From assembly GCA_043736295.1 (NCBI GenBank), contig JAYTCW010000261.1, positions 3,190-67,189 of the forward strand: DNA of 64,000 nucleotides, written 5' to 3'. Each line of letters begins with the position of its first letter. Within the stretch, counting starts at the first letter, position 1. Positions 1-8,451 of this stretch are shown here, piece after piece. The DNA is from TH-plancto1 sp043736295. GTDB lineage: Bacteria; Planctomycetota; Planctomycetia; Planctomycetales; Planctomycetaceae. Below the pieces are notes generated by a model. The model made no database searches and was not told the DNA's origin. It saw only the letters and a program-made list of their open reading frames with translations. The translations under genes and the position numbers were made by a program.

Positions 1-173
1 TGGACGGGGTCAGCTTGACGCTCGTCTCGGTTACGCCGGACCAGTTCCGCATCGCACTGATTCCCCATACCCTGCAAGTCACCACCCTCGGTCGCCGGGC
101 AGTCGGCGATCCGGTCAATATCGAGACCGACATCCTCGGGAAATACATTGAGAAGATGCTGTCTCGGGGGTAA
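1..173 (+). CDS. ribE: Riboflavin synthase alpha chain, C-terminal end (5' truncated by window edge)
   Basis: The reading frame is open from the window edge to a TAA at 171-173 and gives about 56 residues beginning DGVSLTL. The pattern DGVSLT, then IPHTL, VTTLG, and a final NIE-DILGKYIEKML is the end of the second lumazine-binding repeat of riboflavin synthase, which converts two 6,7-dimethyl-8-ribityllumazine molecules into riboflavin and the pyrimidine precursor in the cytoplasm. The rest of the gene lies upstream of the window, so length and start cannot be judged. The identification is by motif only but the match to the family end is good. Confidence 0.85.
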   Translation, partial: DGVSLTLVSVTPDQFRIALIPHTLQVTTLGRRAVGDPVNIETDILGKYIEKMLSRG

Positions 174-373
174 AGCGTTTCCCGGGGACGGTTGCTTCCG
201 TGACTGATCCATTACCGGGAGGATCCGGTTTCGGCTGCTGAACTGAGGTCATGCGGGATTCATGAGAGTGGTTCGAGCGACAGGCTGTTGGTAATTTGTG
301 GCGAGAGCATCACATCGCCTCCGTGACCTGTTGCACGTCGAGCCATTTCGACGGCAACCCTGAGCTTCCCTCC

Positions 374-1021
374 ATGAGTCGTCATTCCGATCTACAACGT
401 GTCCTCGATCTCGGCATCGTGGCCATCATCCGCGCCCCGAGTGGAGATCAACTAGTGCAGGTGGCTGAGGCCCTGTACGCCGGTGGGATCGATGTGATCG
501 AGATCACGTTCACCGTGCCGAGAGCGATCGACATCCTGGCCGAGGTCAGCCGCAAGCTCGGGAACAAGATCCTGCTGGGGGCGGGGACGGTCCTCGACCC
601 CGAGACCGCGCGGGCGGCGATGCTGGCCGGGGCGGAGTTCATCGTCACTCCGGCGGTGAGGCCGCAGGTGATCGAGATCTGCAACCGTTACGATAAGGTC
701 GTGATGAGCGGGGCCTTCACGCCGACCGAGGTGCTGCATGCCTGGGAGTGCGGGTCGGATGTCGTGAAGGTCTTCCCAGCTGAGATCGGCGGGCCGACGC
801 ACCTCAAGGCTCTGGCCGGCCCGTTCCCGCAGATTCGCCTGCTGCCGACCGGCGGAGTGAACCTCAACACGCTGTCCGACTTCGTGAAGGCTGGGGCCTG
901 TGCGGTCGGTCTCGGCAGTTCGCTCGTCACCAAGGAGCATCTTGCGAACAGCGACTTCGCTGGGATTAAGAAGCTGGCCGAGGCCTACGTGGCCAAGGTC
1001 AAAGAAGTGCGGGGCAAGTGA
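374..1021 (+). CDS. eda: 2-dehydro-3-deoxy-phosphogluconate (KDPG) aldolase / 4-hydroxy-2-oxoglutarate aldolase
   Basis: Class I aldolase of the KDPG/KHG family, 215 residues, the usual family size. It cleaves KDPG to pyruvate and glyceraldehyde 3-phosphate in the Entner-Doudoroff and uronate pathways. Visible motifs are GIVAIIR at 14-20, the general base region VIEITF with Glu43, GAGTVLD at 69-75, and the Schiff-base lysine Lys132 in VKVFPA, followed by the phosphate-binding LPTGGV. The frame is open 26 codons further upstream (to 296), but that extension does not resemble the family, so the ATG at 374 was chosen. A LarA-family gene follows after a 247-bp repeat element, suggesting a sugar-acid or hydroxy-acid catabolic locus. 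Confidence 0.92.
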   Translation: MSRHSDLQRVLDLGIVAIIRAPSGDQLVQVAEALYAGGIDVIEITFTVPRAIDILAEVSRKLGNKILLGAGTVLDPETARAAMLAGAEFIVTPAVRPQVIEICNRYDKVVMSGAFTPTEVLHAWECGSDVVKVFPAEIGGPTHLKALAGPFPQIRLLPTGGVNLNTLSDFVKAGACAVGLGSSLVTKEHLANSDFAGIKKLAEAYVAKVKEVRGK

Positions 1022-1024
1022 CCC

Positions 1025-1271
1025 CGTGGGATAGGCTTCCAGCCTGTCATTGATGAGAGCATCGTCAGAGTCGGTGTGCAGGATATCGCCAACCATTCCC
1101 CTCTTCATTTTTCTGTCCCTATTTTTCTGTCTTCCTTTGGTCTTGGAGAAAGACAAGAAGAATGCAGGCAGAAAGAGAGGGACAGAAAATCAGAGGACTG
1201 GCTCTGCCTGTTGGTTGAACACCAATTCTGAAACTGCTCTAAAGAACGACAGGCTGGAAGCCTATCCCACG
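1025..1271. repeat. Type A element: 247-bp MITE-like unit with 23-bp perfect terminal inverted repeats
   Basis: The arm at 1026-1048 (GTGGGATAGGCTTCCAGCCT then GTC) is an exact reverse complement of 1248-1270. Inside, 12 bases TTTTCTGTCCCT near 1120 pair with AGGGACAGAAAA near 1180, so the unit can fold as a nested hairpin. It fills most of the 304-bp gap between the KDPG aldolase and LarA-like genes. The same arm recurs at 30150-30172, 30284-30306 and (degenerate) 43000-43049. No coding sequence is seen in it. Confidence 0.8.
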
Positions 1272-1325
1272 AGTCAGACCTGTCCGCCTCCGTTCAAATG
1301 GTCGTCAACTCAACAGGCCCACACC

Positions 1326-2594
1326 ATGTCCCTCCCCCGCATGTACCGCATCCGCCAGTCGTTCGACACCCCCCGACTCGGCGATGTCGCCGCAGCTGTG
1401 CGAGAACAGATGGCCTCACTGAATCTGGCGAGTCGCGTTCAGCCCGGTCAGATGGTCGCTATCACCGTCGGCAGCCGAGGCGTGGCCAATGTGGCCCTCA
1501 TCACCCGCGAGATCGTCCAGCACTTCCTCTCCTTTGGTGCCAAACCGTTCGTCGTCCCCGCGATGGGTAGCCACGGCGGAGCCTCAGCTGCTGGACAGCG
1601 GGCAGTGATCGAGAGCTTTGGCGTGACCGAGGAGTTCATCGGTTGCCCGATCAAAGCCACGATGGAAACGGTCATCATCGACAAGACGCCGCAGGGGATT
1701 CCGGTCCACTTCGACAAGCACGCTAGCGAGGCGGATCACGTCTTCATCGCCAACCGGATTAAGCCGCATACGATGTTTGTGGGGCCGATCGAATCGGGTC
1801 TGCACAAGATGATGTTGATCGGCCTGGGGAAGCATGCCGGAGCGGTCATCTATCACCGGGCGATCAAGTCGTTCACGTTCCTGGAGATCATCCGCGCGGT
1901 GGCCGATGTGGTGGTGAAGCGTTGCCGTGTGGTGGGCGGACTCGGGATTGTGGAGAACGCCTTCGAGGAGACCGCTCTCGTCGAAGGGGTCCCGGTCGAG
2001 AAGTTCTACGAGCGCGAGTGCGAACTGTTGGAGAAGGCCCGCGCGTGGATGCCACGCCTCCCACTCAATGACATCGATCTGCTCGTCATCGATGAGATCG
2101 GCAAGGAGATCAGCGGCACCGGCATGGACACCAACATCGTCGGTCGCAAGTTCAACGACCACGCTGCCACGCCCGACGACACCACCAATTGCCGCCGCAT
2201 CTTCATTCGCGGCCTTACTGAAAAGACCCACGGCAACGGCACCGGCATCGGCCTCTGCGAATTCACCAACCGCCGCACCGTTGAGGCTCTCGACATCGAC
2301 TCGACGACCGTGAATTGCGTCACAGCTGGACACGTCACCGCTGCGATGATCCCGGTCAATTTCGTCACCGATCGCGAGGTCGTGGACACGGCTCTCAAGA
2401 CTTTGGGCCTGACCGAACCCGAGGACGCTCGCGTGGTGCAGATCCGTAACACGTTACTGCTGGAAGAGATGCTGGTCAGCGAAAGCTGCCTGCCCCAGTT
2501 GAAGGACAACCCGCGAGTGAGCATCCTCAGCGGTCCGCTGCCGTGGGAGTTCGACCCTAATGCGAACCTAGTGGATATCTCCCACGGGCATTGA
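1326..2594 (+). CDS. LarA/DUF2088-family protein (nickel-pincer racemase homolog)
   Basis: A 422-residue protein of the lactate racemase (LarA) superfamily, whose characterised members racemise or epimerise short 2-hydroxy acids with a covalently bound nickel pincer cofactor. Family-like segments are GSHGGA at 81-86, NRIKPHT at 143-149, and ESGLHKMMLIGLGK at about 156-169, where a histidine and lysines match cofactor-binding or catalytic positions in this superfamily. No signal peptide is seen. The open frame extends upstream to 1050 through the type A repeat, so the ATG at 1326 was used. It follows the KDPG aldolase gene, which fits a sugar-acid or 2-hydroxy-acid substrate, but the substrate cannot be read from sequence. 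No larB, larC or larE lies in the window. Confidence 0.8.
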   Translation: MSLPRMYRIRQSFDTPRLGDVAAAVREQMASLNLASRVQPGQMVAITVGSRGVANVALITREIVQHFLSFGAKPFVVPAMGSHGGASAAGQRAVIESFGVTEEFIGCPIKATMETVIIDKTPQGIPVHFDKHASEADHVFIANRIKPHTMFVGPIESGLHKMMLIGLGKHAGAVIYHRAIKSFTFLEIIRAVADVVVKRCRVVGGLGIVENAFEETALVEGVPVEKFYERECELLEKARAWMPRLPLNDIDLLVIDEIGKEISGTGMDTNIVGRKFNDHAATPDDTTNCRRIFIRGLTEKTHGNGTGIGLCEFTNRRTVEALDIDSTTVNCVTAGHVTAAMIPVNFVTDREVVDTALKTLGLTEPEDARVVQIRNTLLLEEMLVSESCLPQLKDNPRVSILSGPLPWEFDPNANLVDISHGH

Positions 2595-2755
2595 ACCGCT
2601 GAACAGAGAGCGGGGCTTCCGAAGTTCCAAAGTCTGGGGGTGAGATTCCCCGGACAGCAGGCATTATGGGGGAATTCTGAGACCTATCGCTGACTGCTGC
2701 CTCTGTCGGCGGCATCCGTTATGATTCGCGCTGAATACCCTTTGGACCCCGCCCG

Positions 2756-4069
2756 ATGCTTGCCCCACTCTCCATCCTCCCCGTGTCCCGACCGGTGGTC
2801 GGCTCGATACGCCCGCCGGGGTCGAAGAGCCTGACCAACCGGGCGCTAGTTCTGGCTGCGCTCGCGCAGGGGCCGACGACGCTCACTGGGGTGCTGGATA
2901 GTGTCGACACGCAGGTGATGATTGAAAGTCTGCGACGACTGGGACTGTCGATAGAGCAGAATCTCGCCGTCAACACGATCTCGCTGGTCGGCTGTGGAGG
3001 TCAAATCTCTTCTCAATCTCTCAAAAGCCCACCGGTGGCAACCGGTAGGACCGAGCTATTCTTAGAGAACAGCGGGACGAGCATTCGGTTTCTGACTGCC
3101 ATGTGCTGTCTGGGGCACGGGAGGTTTCGACTCGATGGCAATGCCCGGATGCGTGAGCGACCGATTGCTCCGTTGGTCATGGCTCTCTGCGAAGCCGGTG
3201 TCAATATTCAGTGTGAACTCGACACTAATTGTCCCCCGGTCGTCATCAATGCGAAGGGGCTGCCCGGCGGGACGTGGACCGTCGATGGGAATCTGTCGAG
3301 CCAGTATCTCAGCGCCCTCTTGATGATCGGCCCGTGCGCGAAGACGGATGTCACGCTCAGCGTCCACGGAGAACTGGTCTCGCGTCCTTATGTCGATATG
3401 ACGATCGCCAACATGCGGCAGTTCGGGGCCGAGGTCACCGAGCCTCGGCAGGACGTCTTTCAGATCAAGGCCCGCTCCTACCAAGGCTGCCACTACGACA
3501 TCGAGCCAGACGCCTCTGCTGCCAGTTATTTCTTCGCCCTTGCAGCTGTGACTGGCGGAGATATTACCGTGGAGGGGCTGACTCGTGAGGCGTTGCAGGG
3601 GGATGTCGCGTTCGTGGACGCCCTGTTCCGGATGGGGTGCCAGGTGATCTACGGCCCGACCTCGATCCGCGTGATCGGTGGTCCTCTACACGGTATTGAC
3701 ATCGACATGAACGCGATCAGCGACACAGCTCAGACGCTGGCGTGTGTCGCACCGTTTGCGACTGGCCCGACCCGGATTCGCAACGTGGCCCATATGCGGC
3801 TCAAGGAAACCGACCGTGTGTCAGCAGTCGTAACCGAGTTGCGGAAACTCGGTCTCACCGTCGACGAACACGACGACGGGATGACGATCTACCCCGGCCC
3901 GCTGCATGGCGGGACAGTGGCAACTTATGACGATCACCGGATGGCAATGAGCTTTTCGCTGCTCGGTCTGCGACAGCCGGGGATCATGATCGCCGATCCA
4001 GGGTGTACGGCGAAGACCTATCCCGAATACTTCACTGATCTTGAAACTCTGTGCCAGGCTGCCCGATGA
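2756..4069 (+). CDS. aroA: 3-phosphoshikimate 1-carboxyvinyltransferase (EPSP synthase)
   Basis: EPSP synthase of 437 residues, full length. It transfers enolpyruvyl from PEP to shikimate 3-phosphate, the sixth step of the shikimate pathway, in the cytoplasm. Motifs in order are PPGSKSLTNRAL near residues 20-31, NSGTSIRFL near 104-112, the RMRERPI segment, the LKETDRVSA segment near 346, and DDHRMAMSFSLLGL near 382. The gene starts with ATG at 2756. A TATGAT box at 2720-2725 may be its -10, though no good -35 is seen. The stop codon overlaps the rsmB start as ATGA (4066-4069), so the two genes are probably translationally coupled. Confidence 0.96.
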   Translation: MLAPLSILPVSRPVVGSIRPPGSKSLTNRALVLAALAQGPTTLTGVLDSVDTQVMIESLRRLGLSIEQNLAVNTISLVGCGGQISSQSLKSPPVATGRTELFLENSGTSIRFLTAMCCLGHGRFRLDGNARMRERPIAPLVMALCEAGVNIQCELDTNCPPVVINAKGLPGGTWTVDGNLSSQYLSALLMIGPCAKTDVTLSVHGELVSRPYVDMTIANMRQFGAEVTEPRQDVFQIKARSYQGCHYDIEPDASAASYFFALAAVTGGDITVEGLTREALQGDVAFVDALFRMGCQVIYGPTSIRVIGGPLHGIDIDMNAISDTAQTLACVAPFATGPTRIRNVAHMRLKETDRVSAVVTELRKLGLTVDEHDDGMTIYPGPLHGGTVATYDDHRMAMSFSLLGLRQPGIMIADPGCTAKTYPEYFTDLETLCQAAR

Positions 4070-5625
4070 ACCGCTTCGATTCACAAGGCCGTCGTCCCGG
4101 TCGTCCCTCGTTTCGCCCTGATCAGCGGACCTCGACTCCCGACCGCTTCGCCGACGCGCGCGCCGTGACGTTTGAGGCACTGGGCACTTTCGAAAACCGC
4201 CGAGCCTTCGTCTCCGATGCCCTTGATCAACTCTTCTATGAGCGAGGCGTCACGGGACAGGACAAGGGGCTGGCGACCGAGATGTCGTACGGGATCGCCC
4301 GGCGTCTGGCGACCATCGACGCCATCCTGCTGACGGTGTGTGACCGTCCGCGCGAATCGGTCCAGGAGGGACTCTGGCGGCTGATGCGGATCGGAACCTA
4401 TCAGCTCGCGTGGCTGCAATCGATCCCGGCACATGCGGCGATTCATGAGACAGTGGAACTGGCCCATCGATTGGGACAATCAGGCTGGGCTGGGTTTTTG
4501 AACGCGGTACTCCGGCGATTGCAGCGAGATGTTCTGCCGCTCGATCAAGCCGGATGGTCGAGCCAGCGCACGATCGAGGAACTGGTTGAGAACCCAGACC
4601 CCTGCTGGCTCCCGATTCGCGAAGCGCCGTCAGAAGCCCACGGGTTGCAACCCGTGGGCTTTCCGGTCGATCCGCCATCCGCCAATGACCATCAGCCTCT
4701 GCTCCTCGACGGCCTCCAACTTCGCCAACCGGTCTTCCCTGACCCGTACCGCTTTCGGGCGGCTCACTGGGCTGCGGCGTTCAGTTACCCGGAGTGGATG
4801 ATCGACGACTGGTGCCAGCAATTCGGCGAGGTCGGCGCTCTTGATCGGGCGAGTTGGTTCAACTCGACCGGGCGGATGTGTCTTCGAGTGAATCTGTCGA
4901 GGACAACGCGCGAGGCCGTCTTAAACGAACTCGAACAGTCCGGCATCGCAGCCACCCCGGGTCACTTGCCCGAAGCGATCCTCCTCGCGAATCCCGTCCC
5001 GGTCGACAACCTGCCGGGATTCTGGGAGGGGCTAGTCAGCATCCAGGACGAGTCCGCGATGGCAGCTGCGGCTCTGCTTGCACCTCAGCCGGGTTGGCGG
5101 GTACTGGATCTGTGCGCTGCTCCCGGTGGCAAGACGGCCCACATGGCGGAGCAGATGCGAAACCAAGGGGTGATCGTCGCGTGCGATGCGACGGCGGAAC
5201 GGCTGCCGCTGATTGAGCAGAACTGCGAGCGACTGCGAATCGAGATCGTGCAGACCTGCGAAGTAAACATGGACGGCACCGACCTGCCGGACGGTCCGTT
5301 CGACGCGGTGCTGGCCGATGTGCCTTGCTCGAACACCGGGGTACTGGGCAAGCGGCCCGAAGTCCGCTGGCGATTTGTGCCGGGGGAACTGCGAGAACTG
5401 ATCCCGATTCAAATGCGACTGTTACGGTCAGCTCTCGACCGCGTCAGACCGGGCGGTCGTGTCGTCTATTCGACATGCAGCAGCGACCCGCGCGAGAACG
5501 AGAACGTCATCCGCGAAGTCCTCGCCCACTATCCCAACTGCGAACTCCGCGACCAGCGGCAGCATGTGCCCGGCCATCCCGTCGATGGTGGTTTCGCCGG
5601 GCTGATCGTTAAGCGGGACGCGTGA
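4066..5625 (+). CDS. rsmB: 16S rRNA (cytosine-967-C5)-methyltransferase RsmB, with an in-frame repeat insertion
   Basis: RsmB methylates C967 of 16S rRNA using S-adenosylmethionine. An N-terminal NusB-like domain (about residues 30-185) is followed by the SAM-dependent catalytic domain, with DLCAAPGGKTAHM near 347, DVPCSNTGVL near 418 and STCS near 469; the cysteines in the last two are the conserved pair of m5C methyltransferases. The start at 4066 overlaps the aroA stop. At 519 residues it is longer than the roughly 430-450 usual for RsmB. The excess lies in the inter-domain linker, where a 26-bp palindromic repeat (4635-4660) is translated as EAHGLQPVGF, followed by about 35 further residues that do not look conserved. 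Confidence 0.93.
   Translation: MNRFDSQGRRPGRPSFRPDQRTSTPDRFADARAVTFEALGTFENRRAFVSDALDQLFYERGVTGQDKGLATEMSYGIARRLATIDAILLTVCDRPRESVQEGLWRLMRIGTYQLAWLQSIPAHAAIHETVELAHRLGQSGWAGFLNAVLRRLQRDVLPLDQAGWSSQRTIEELVENPDPCWLPIREAPSEAHGLQPVGFPVDPPSANDHQPLLLDGLQLRQPVFPDPYRFRAAHWAAAFSYPEWMIDDWCQQFGEVGALDRASWFNSTGRMCLRVNLSRTTREAVLNELEQSGIAATPGHLPEAILLANPVPVDNLPGFWEGLVSIQDESAMAAAALLAPQPGWRVLDLCAAPGGKTAHMAEQMRNQGVIVACDATAERLPLIEQNCERLRIEIVQTCEVNMDGTDLPDGPFDAVLADVPCSNTGVLGKRPEVRWRFVPGELRELIPIQMRLLRSALDRVRPGGRVVYSTCSSDPRENENVIREVLAHYPNCELRDQRQHVPGHPVDGGFAGLIVKRDA
4635..4660. repeat. Type D palindrome inside rsmB
   Basis: A perfect 26-bp palindrome: AGCCCACGGGTTG followed by its exact reverse complement. A near-identical copy with one mismatch lies between hemH and pyrG at 63337-63362, which shows it is a dispersed element and not rsmB sequence. 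It lies in frame, carries no stop in the reading used, and encodes EAHGLQPVGF in the RsmB linker. Confidence 0.9.
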
Positions 5626-5676
5626 TGGGGCTGCTCGCGTCTGGCGAACATCATGAAGGTCATGTCGCCAGCTCGA

Positions 5677-8175
5677 CTACTTCGAAAGCTGTCCCTTCAG
5701 CACGAGCGTCGCGGGGCCTTGGCATTCGTGATCGTTGCACGGCTGATAGCGAATTGACAGGGTGACGGACTCTGTGTCTTGATCGAATCCCTCGGGGATA
5801 TTCACCGTGGCTTTGAGTTGCACAGTTCCTTCGTAGACCGAGAGCAGATCTTCCAGTCCTTCGAACTTGAGGTCAGCTCCGGTGGGGTACTCAATCGTGC
5901 CTAGCGTCGATCCGCCGGTGAACTCAGCCTTGAGGACAGTCGCCTTCATATTCTTCGGCCGCGCGGGGTTGGCATTGATGTGCCAGCCGTCTTTGATGCG
6001 CAGCGTGACCACGACCGGGCACTTGGCACCGGGCTGGAAAGAGGCTTGTGCAAACGCGGCTTCGGCCTGCACGAGTGGGTGGTTCTTGGCTTCTTCCGCA
6101 GTTGGACGAGCGAAGACGGTCAACTGGGCGGGCTCGGTCGGCTTCGTGGGTGCAGGAGTGGTCGGCTGTGGAGGGACCGGTGTTCCCGCCACCGCTTCGG
6201 GAGCGGCCTCTTGCGGACCAAATGCGGTCAGGTATTCCGCCAGTCCGATCGCTAGATAGGCATGACCCGCCGGGCTACTGTTCACTTGAGACGCGAAGAC
6301 TTCCAGTGTCTTCCGAGCCGCATCACGGTAGCGGTTATCCCCCGTGACCTTGGCCAGCCGGACGAGGTTCCGCACCGCCTGGCTGTTGCCCGACGGCACC
6401 ACCGAATCGTAGGCGTTCTTGGGTCGCGCGAGCAGCACCTCATGTCGCTTCGAGGTCAGGAAGAACCCCCCGCGCGGGTCGCTGCATTGTTCCAGCATCT
6501 CGTCCGTCAGACGACGCGACTCACTGAGCCAGTGTTCATCTTCGGTCGCTTGATGCAGAGCCAGCAGCCCGGCGACCAGCCCCGCATAGTCTTCCAGAAA
6601 GGCAGGAACCTTGGCGTTCCCGCCACGATACACATGCAGCAGCAGTCCATCCTCCGACCGCACTCGTTGCAGCAGAAACTCCGCCGCCCGCTCTGCCGCA
6701 TCCGTGTAGTCTCGCCGCTGGAAGGTCTGTCCCGCCTCGGCAAACGCTTGAATAGCCATCCCGTTCCAACTCACCAGCACCTTATCGTCCTTCAGCAGCG
6801 CGGGCCGCTTGGTCCGCGCGGCCAACAGCTTCTTGTTGATCTCAGCCAGTTGCACTTCCAGCTCTCCGACCGGCAGTTGAAGTGCCTCAGCAGCGTCCGG
6901 AATCGATTTCGGCAGGTGCAACACCGAGCCGACCTCGAACGGGGATTTCTCATTCAGCCCATACACCGCCTGAGCAATGGGCAACTCTTTCGGAGTCAAC
7001 AGCTGGGCGATTTCAGCGGGCGACCAGACGTAATACTTGCCCTCGACGCCGTCGCTCTCGGCATCCAACGCGGAGTGAAATCCTCCCTCGACTCCGTGCA
7101 TATCGCGGAGCAAGTAGTCGAGTGTCCCCTCGGCCACCTGCCGGTAGCTTTTGAGACTCGTGCGGGCATAGGCTCTTGTATAGACGCTGGCGAGTTGGGC
7201 GTTGTCGTACAGCATCTTTTCGAAGTGCGGGACCAGCCAGATGCGGTCGGTGCTATAGCGGTGGAAGCCCCCGCCCAGGTGGTCGCGGATGCCGCCCTGC
7301 TCCATGTGAGTCAGTGTGAAGTCGAGCTTCTTCATGATCTCCGGAGCAGTGACCGCAAACGGGCCAATCGTCTGCAACAGCTCCAGCCGCGCCGGGATCG
7401 GGAACTTCGGCGAGTCGGGCGAGTCCTCGGAGAAGTCGAAGCCCCCGTACTCGGGATCGAAGCCCCCACTGACCGCATCGACCGACTTGGCCACCATGTC
7501 GGTCGACAAGGGAATCGGCTCCAGGACCAGCTGAGGTCCGCTCAGCCGTTTGACCTCCTTGGCAATTAACTCCGAGGTCGCGATGACCGCAGGCTGTCGA
7601 TTAGTCCAAGCGGTTTCGACATTCTTGAGGATCGTCATGAAGCCTGGTCGACCCGGCATGTCGGTCGGGGGGAAGTACGTCCCGCCCGCGATCGGCTTCC
7701 CTTCGGGAGTCAGAAACATCGAGAGTGGCCACCCGCCCCCCTGGTTCGACCCGGCCAGTTGCAGGTAGACCTGCAAGCAGAGCATGTACAACTCATCAAT
7801 GTCGGGCCGCTCCTCGCGGTCGACCTTAATGTTAATGAAGTGCTCGTTCATGTAGGCTGCAATCGCCTCATTCTCGAACACCTGCCGCTCCATCACATGG
7901 CACCAGTAACAACTGGTGTACCCGATGGAGAGGAAGATTGGCTTCTTCTCCGCCTTGGCTCGTTCCAGTGCCTCTGGTCCCCAGGGATACCAGTCGACCG
8001 GGTTGTGAGCATGCAGCAGCAAGTAGGGGCTGCTCTCTTTCGAGAGGCGGTTCGTGTGCTTATGAGCAGCGGGCTTCGCAGGCACCGGATCAGCGACCGC
8101 CAATCGCGAGGTCGTCTCGACGCACGTCAGGCAGACCGCCAACACGCAGAGCAAGAGGATTCCAGATTTTGTCAT
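5677..8175 (-). CDS. Exported DUF255 thioredoxin-fold protein fused to a DsbD-alpha-like domain
   Basis: An 832-residue protein. An N-terminal hydrophobic signal (residues 1-28) is followed by the DUF255/YyaL/SPATA20 thioredoxin-like domain with the motifs SSPYLLLHAHNPVDWYPW and TSCYWCHVM, giving a CxxC pair at Cys89/Cys92, and then the alpha-barrel region of this family. After a Pro/Thr-rich linker near residue 665 comes a C-terminal domain of about 140 residues resembling the N-terminal (alpha) domain of DsbD, with Cys813 and Cys818 in YQPCNDHEC. That suggests thiol-disulfide work outside the cytoplasm; the function of DUF255 proteins is not settled. The start ATG at 8175 has a GGAG-like site upstream. 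The gene is convergent with rsmB. Confidence 0.85.
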   Translation of the reverse strand: MTKSGILLLCVLAVCLTCVETTSRLAVADPVPAKPAAHKHTNRLSKESSPYLLLHAHNPVDWYPWGPEALERAKAEKKPIFLSIGYTSCYWCHVMERQVFENEAIAAYMNEHFINIKVDREERPDIDELYMLCLQVYLQLAGSNQGGGWPLSMFLTPEGKPIAGGTYFPPTDMPGRPGFMTILKNVETAWTNRQPAVIATSELIAKEVKRLSGPQLVLEPIPLSTDMVAKSVDAVSGGFDPEYGGFDFSEDSPDSPKFPIPARLELLQTIGPFAVTAPEIMKKLDFTLTHMEQGGIRDHLGGGFHRYSTDRIWLVPHFEKMLYDNAQLASVYTRAYARTSLKSYRQVAEGTLDYLLRDMHGVEGGFHSALDAESDGVEGKYYVWSPAEIAQLLTPKELPIAQAVYGLNEKSPFEVGSVLHLPKSIPDAAEALQLPVGELEVQLAEINKKLLAARTKRPALLKDDKVLVSWNGMAIQAFAEAGQTFQRRDYTDAAERAAEFLLQRVRSEDGLLLHVYRGGNAKVPAFLEDYAGLVAGLLALHQATEDEHWLSESRRLTDEMLEQCSDPRGGFFLTSKRHEVLLARPKNAYDSVVPSGNSQAVRNLVRLAKVTGDNRYRDAARKTLEVFASQVNSSPAGHAYLAIGLAEYLTAFGPQEAAPEAVAGTPVPPQPTTPAPTKPTEPAQLTVFARPTAEEAKNHPLVQAEAAFAQASFQPGAKCPVVVTLRIKDGWHINANPARPKNMKATVLKAEFTGGSTLGTIEYPTGADLKFEGLEDLLSVYEGTVQLKATVNIPEGFDQDTESVTLSIRYQPCNDHECQGPATLVLKGQLSK

Positions 8176-8451
8176 GTGTATTCGCTCCGTTCCGCCAGTC
8201 GCAGACTCCGTCCACCGGAAGTCTATCGCACGCGGATTGTCAGGGCGAGACGAATCGGGATGGGCACGATTTCAGGTTCCGAGGACACCGTCGTCGATCG
8301 CTGAAGGTGTCTCGCGAGAGGGGTGAGATGTCGGGACTCATGAGTATCGATTTCCAAATCGGATGCGACTATCGCATATCCCTCTTCTTTGCCGTCGTGT
8401 CATCCGTTAGAATCAAACATTGCACATTGCGATATGACAACAGGAGTTCCC

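Noticed and set aside
6262..7569. 435-codon open frame antisense to the DUF255 gene
   Set aside because: It lies wholly opposite a well-supported gene, has skewed composition (Arg, Gln, His, Leu-rich) and no motif or ribosome site; GC-rich genes commonly leave the opposite strand open.
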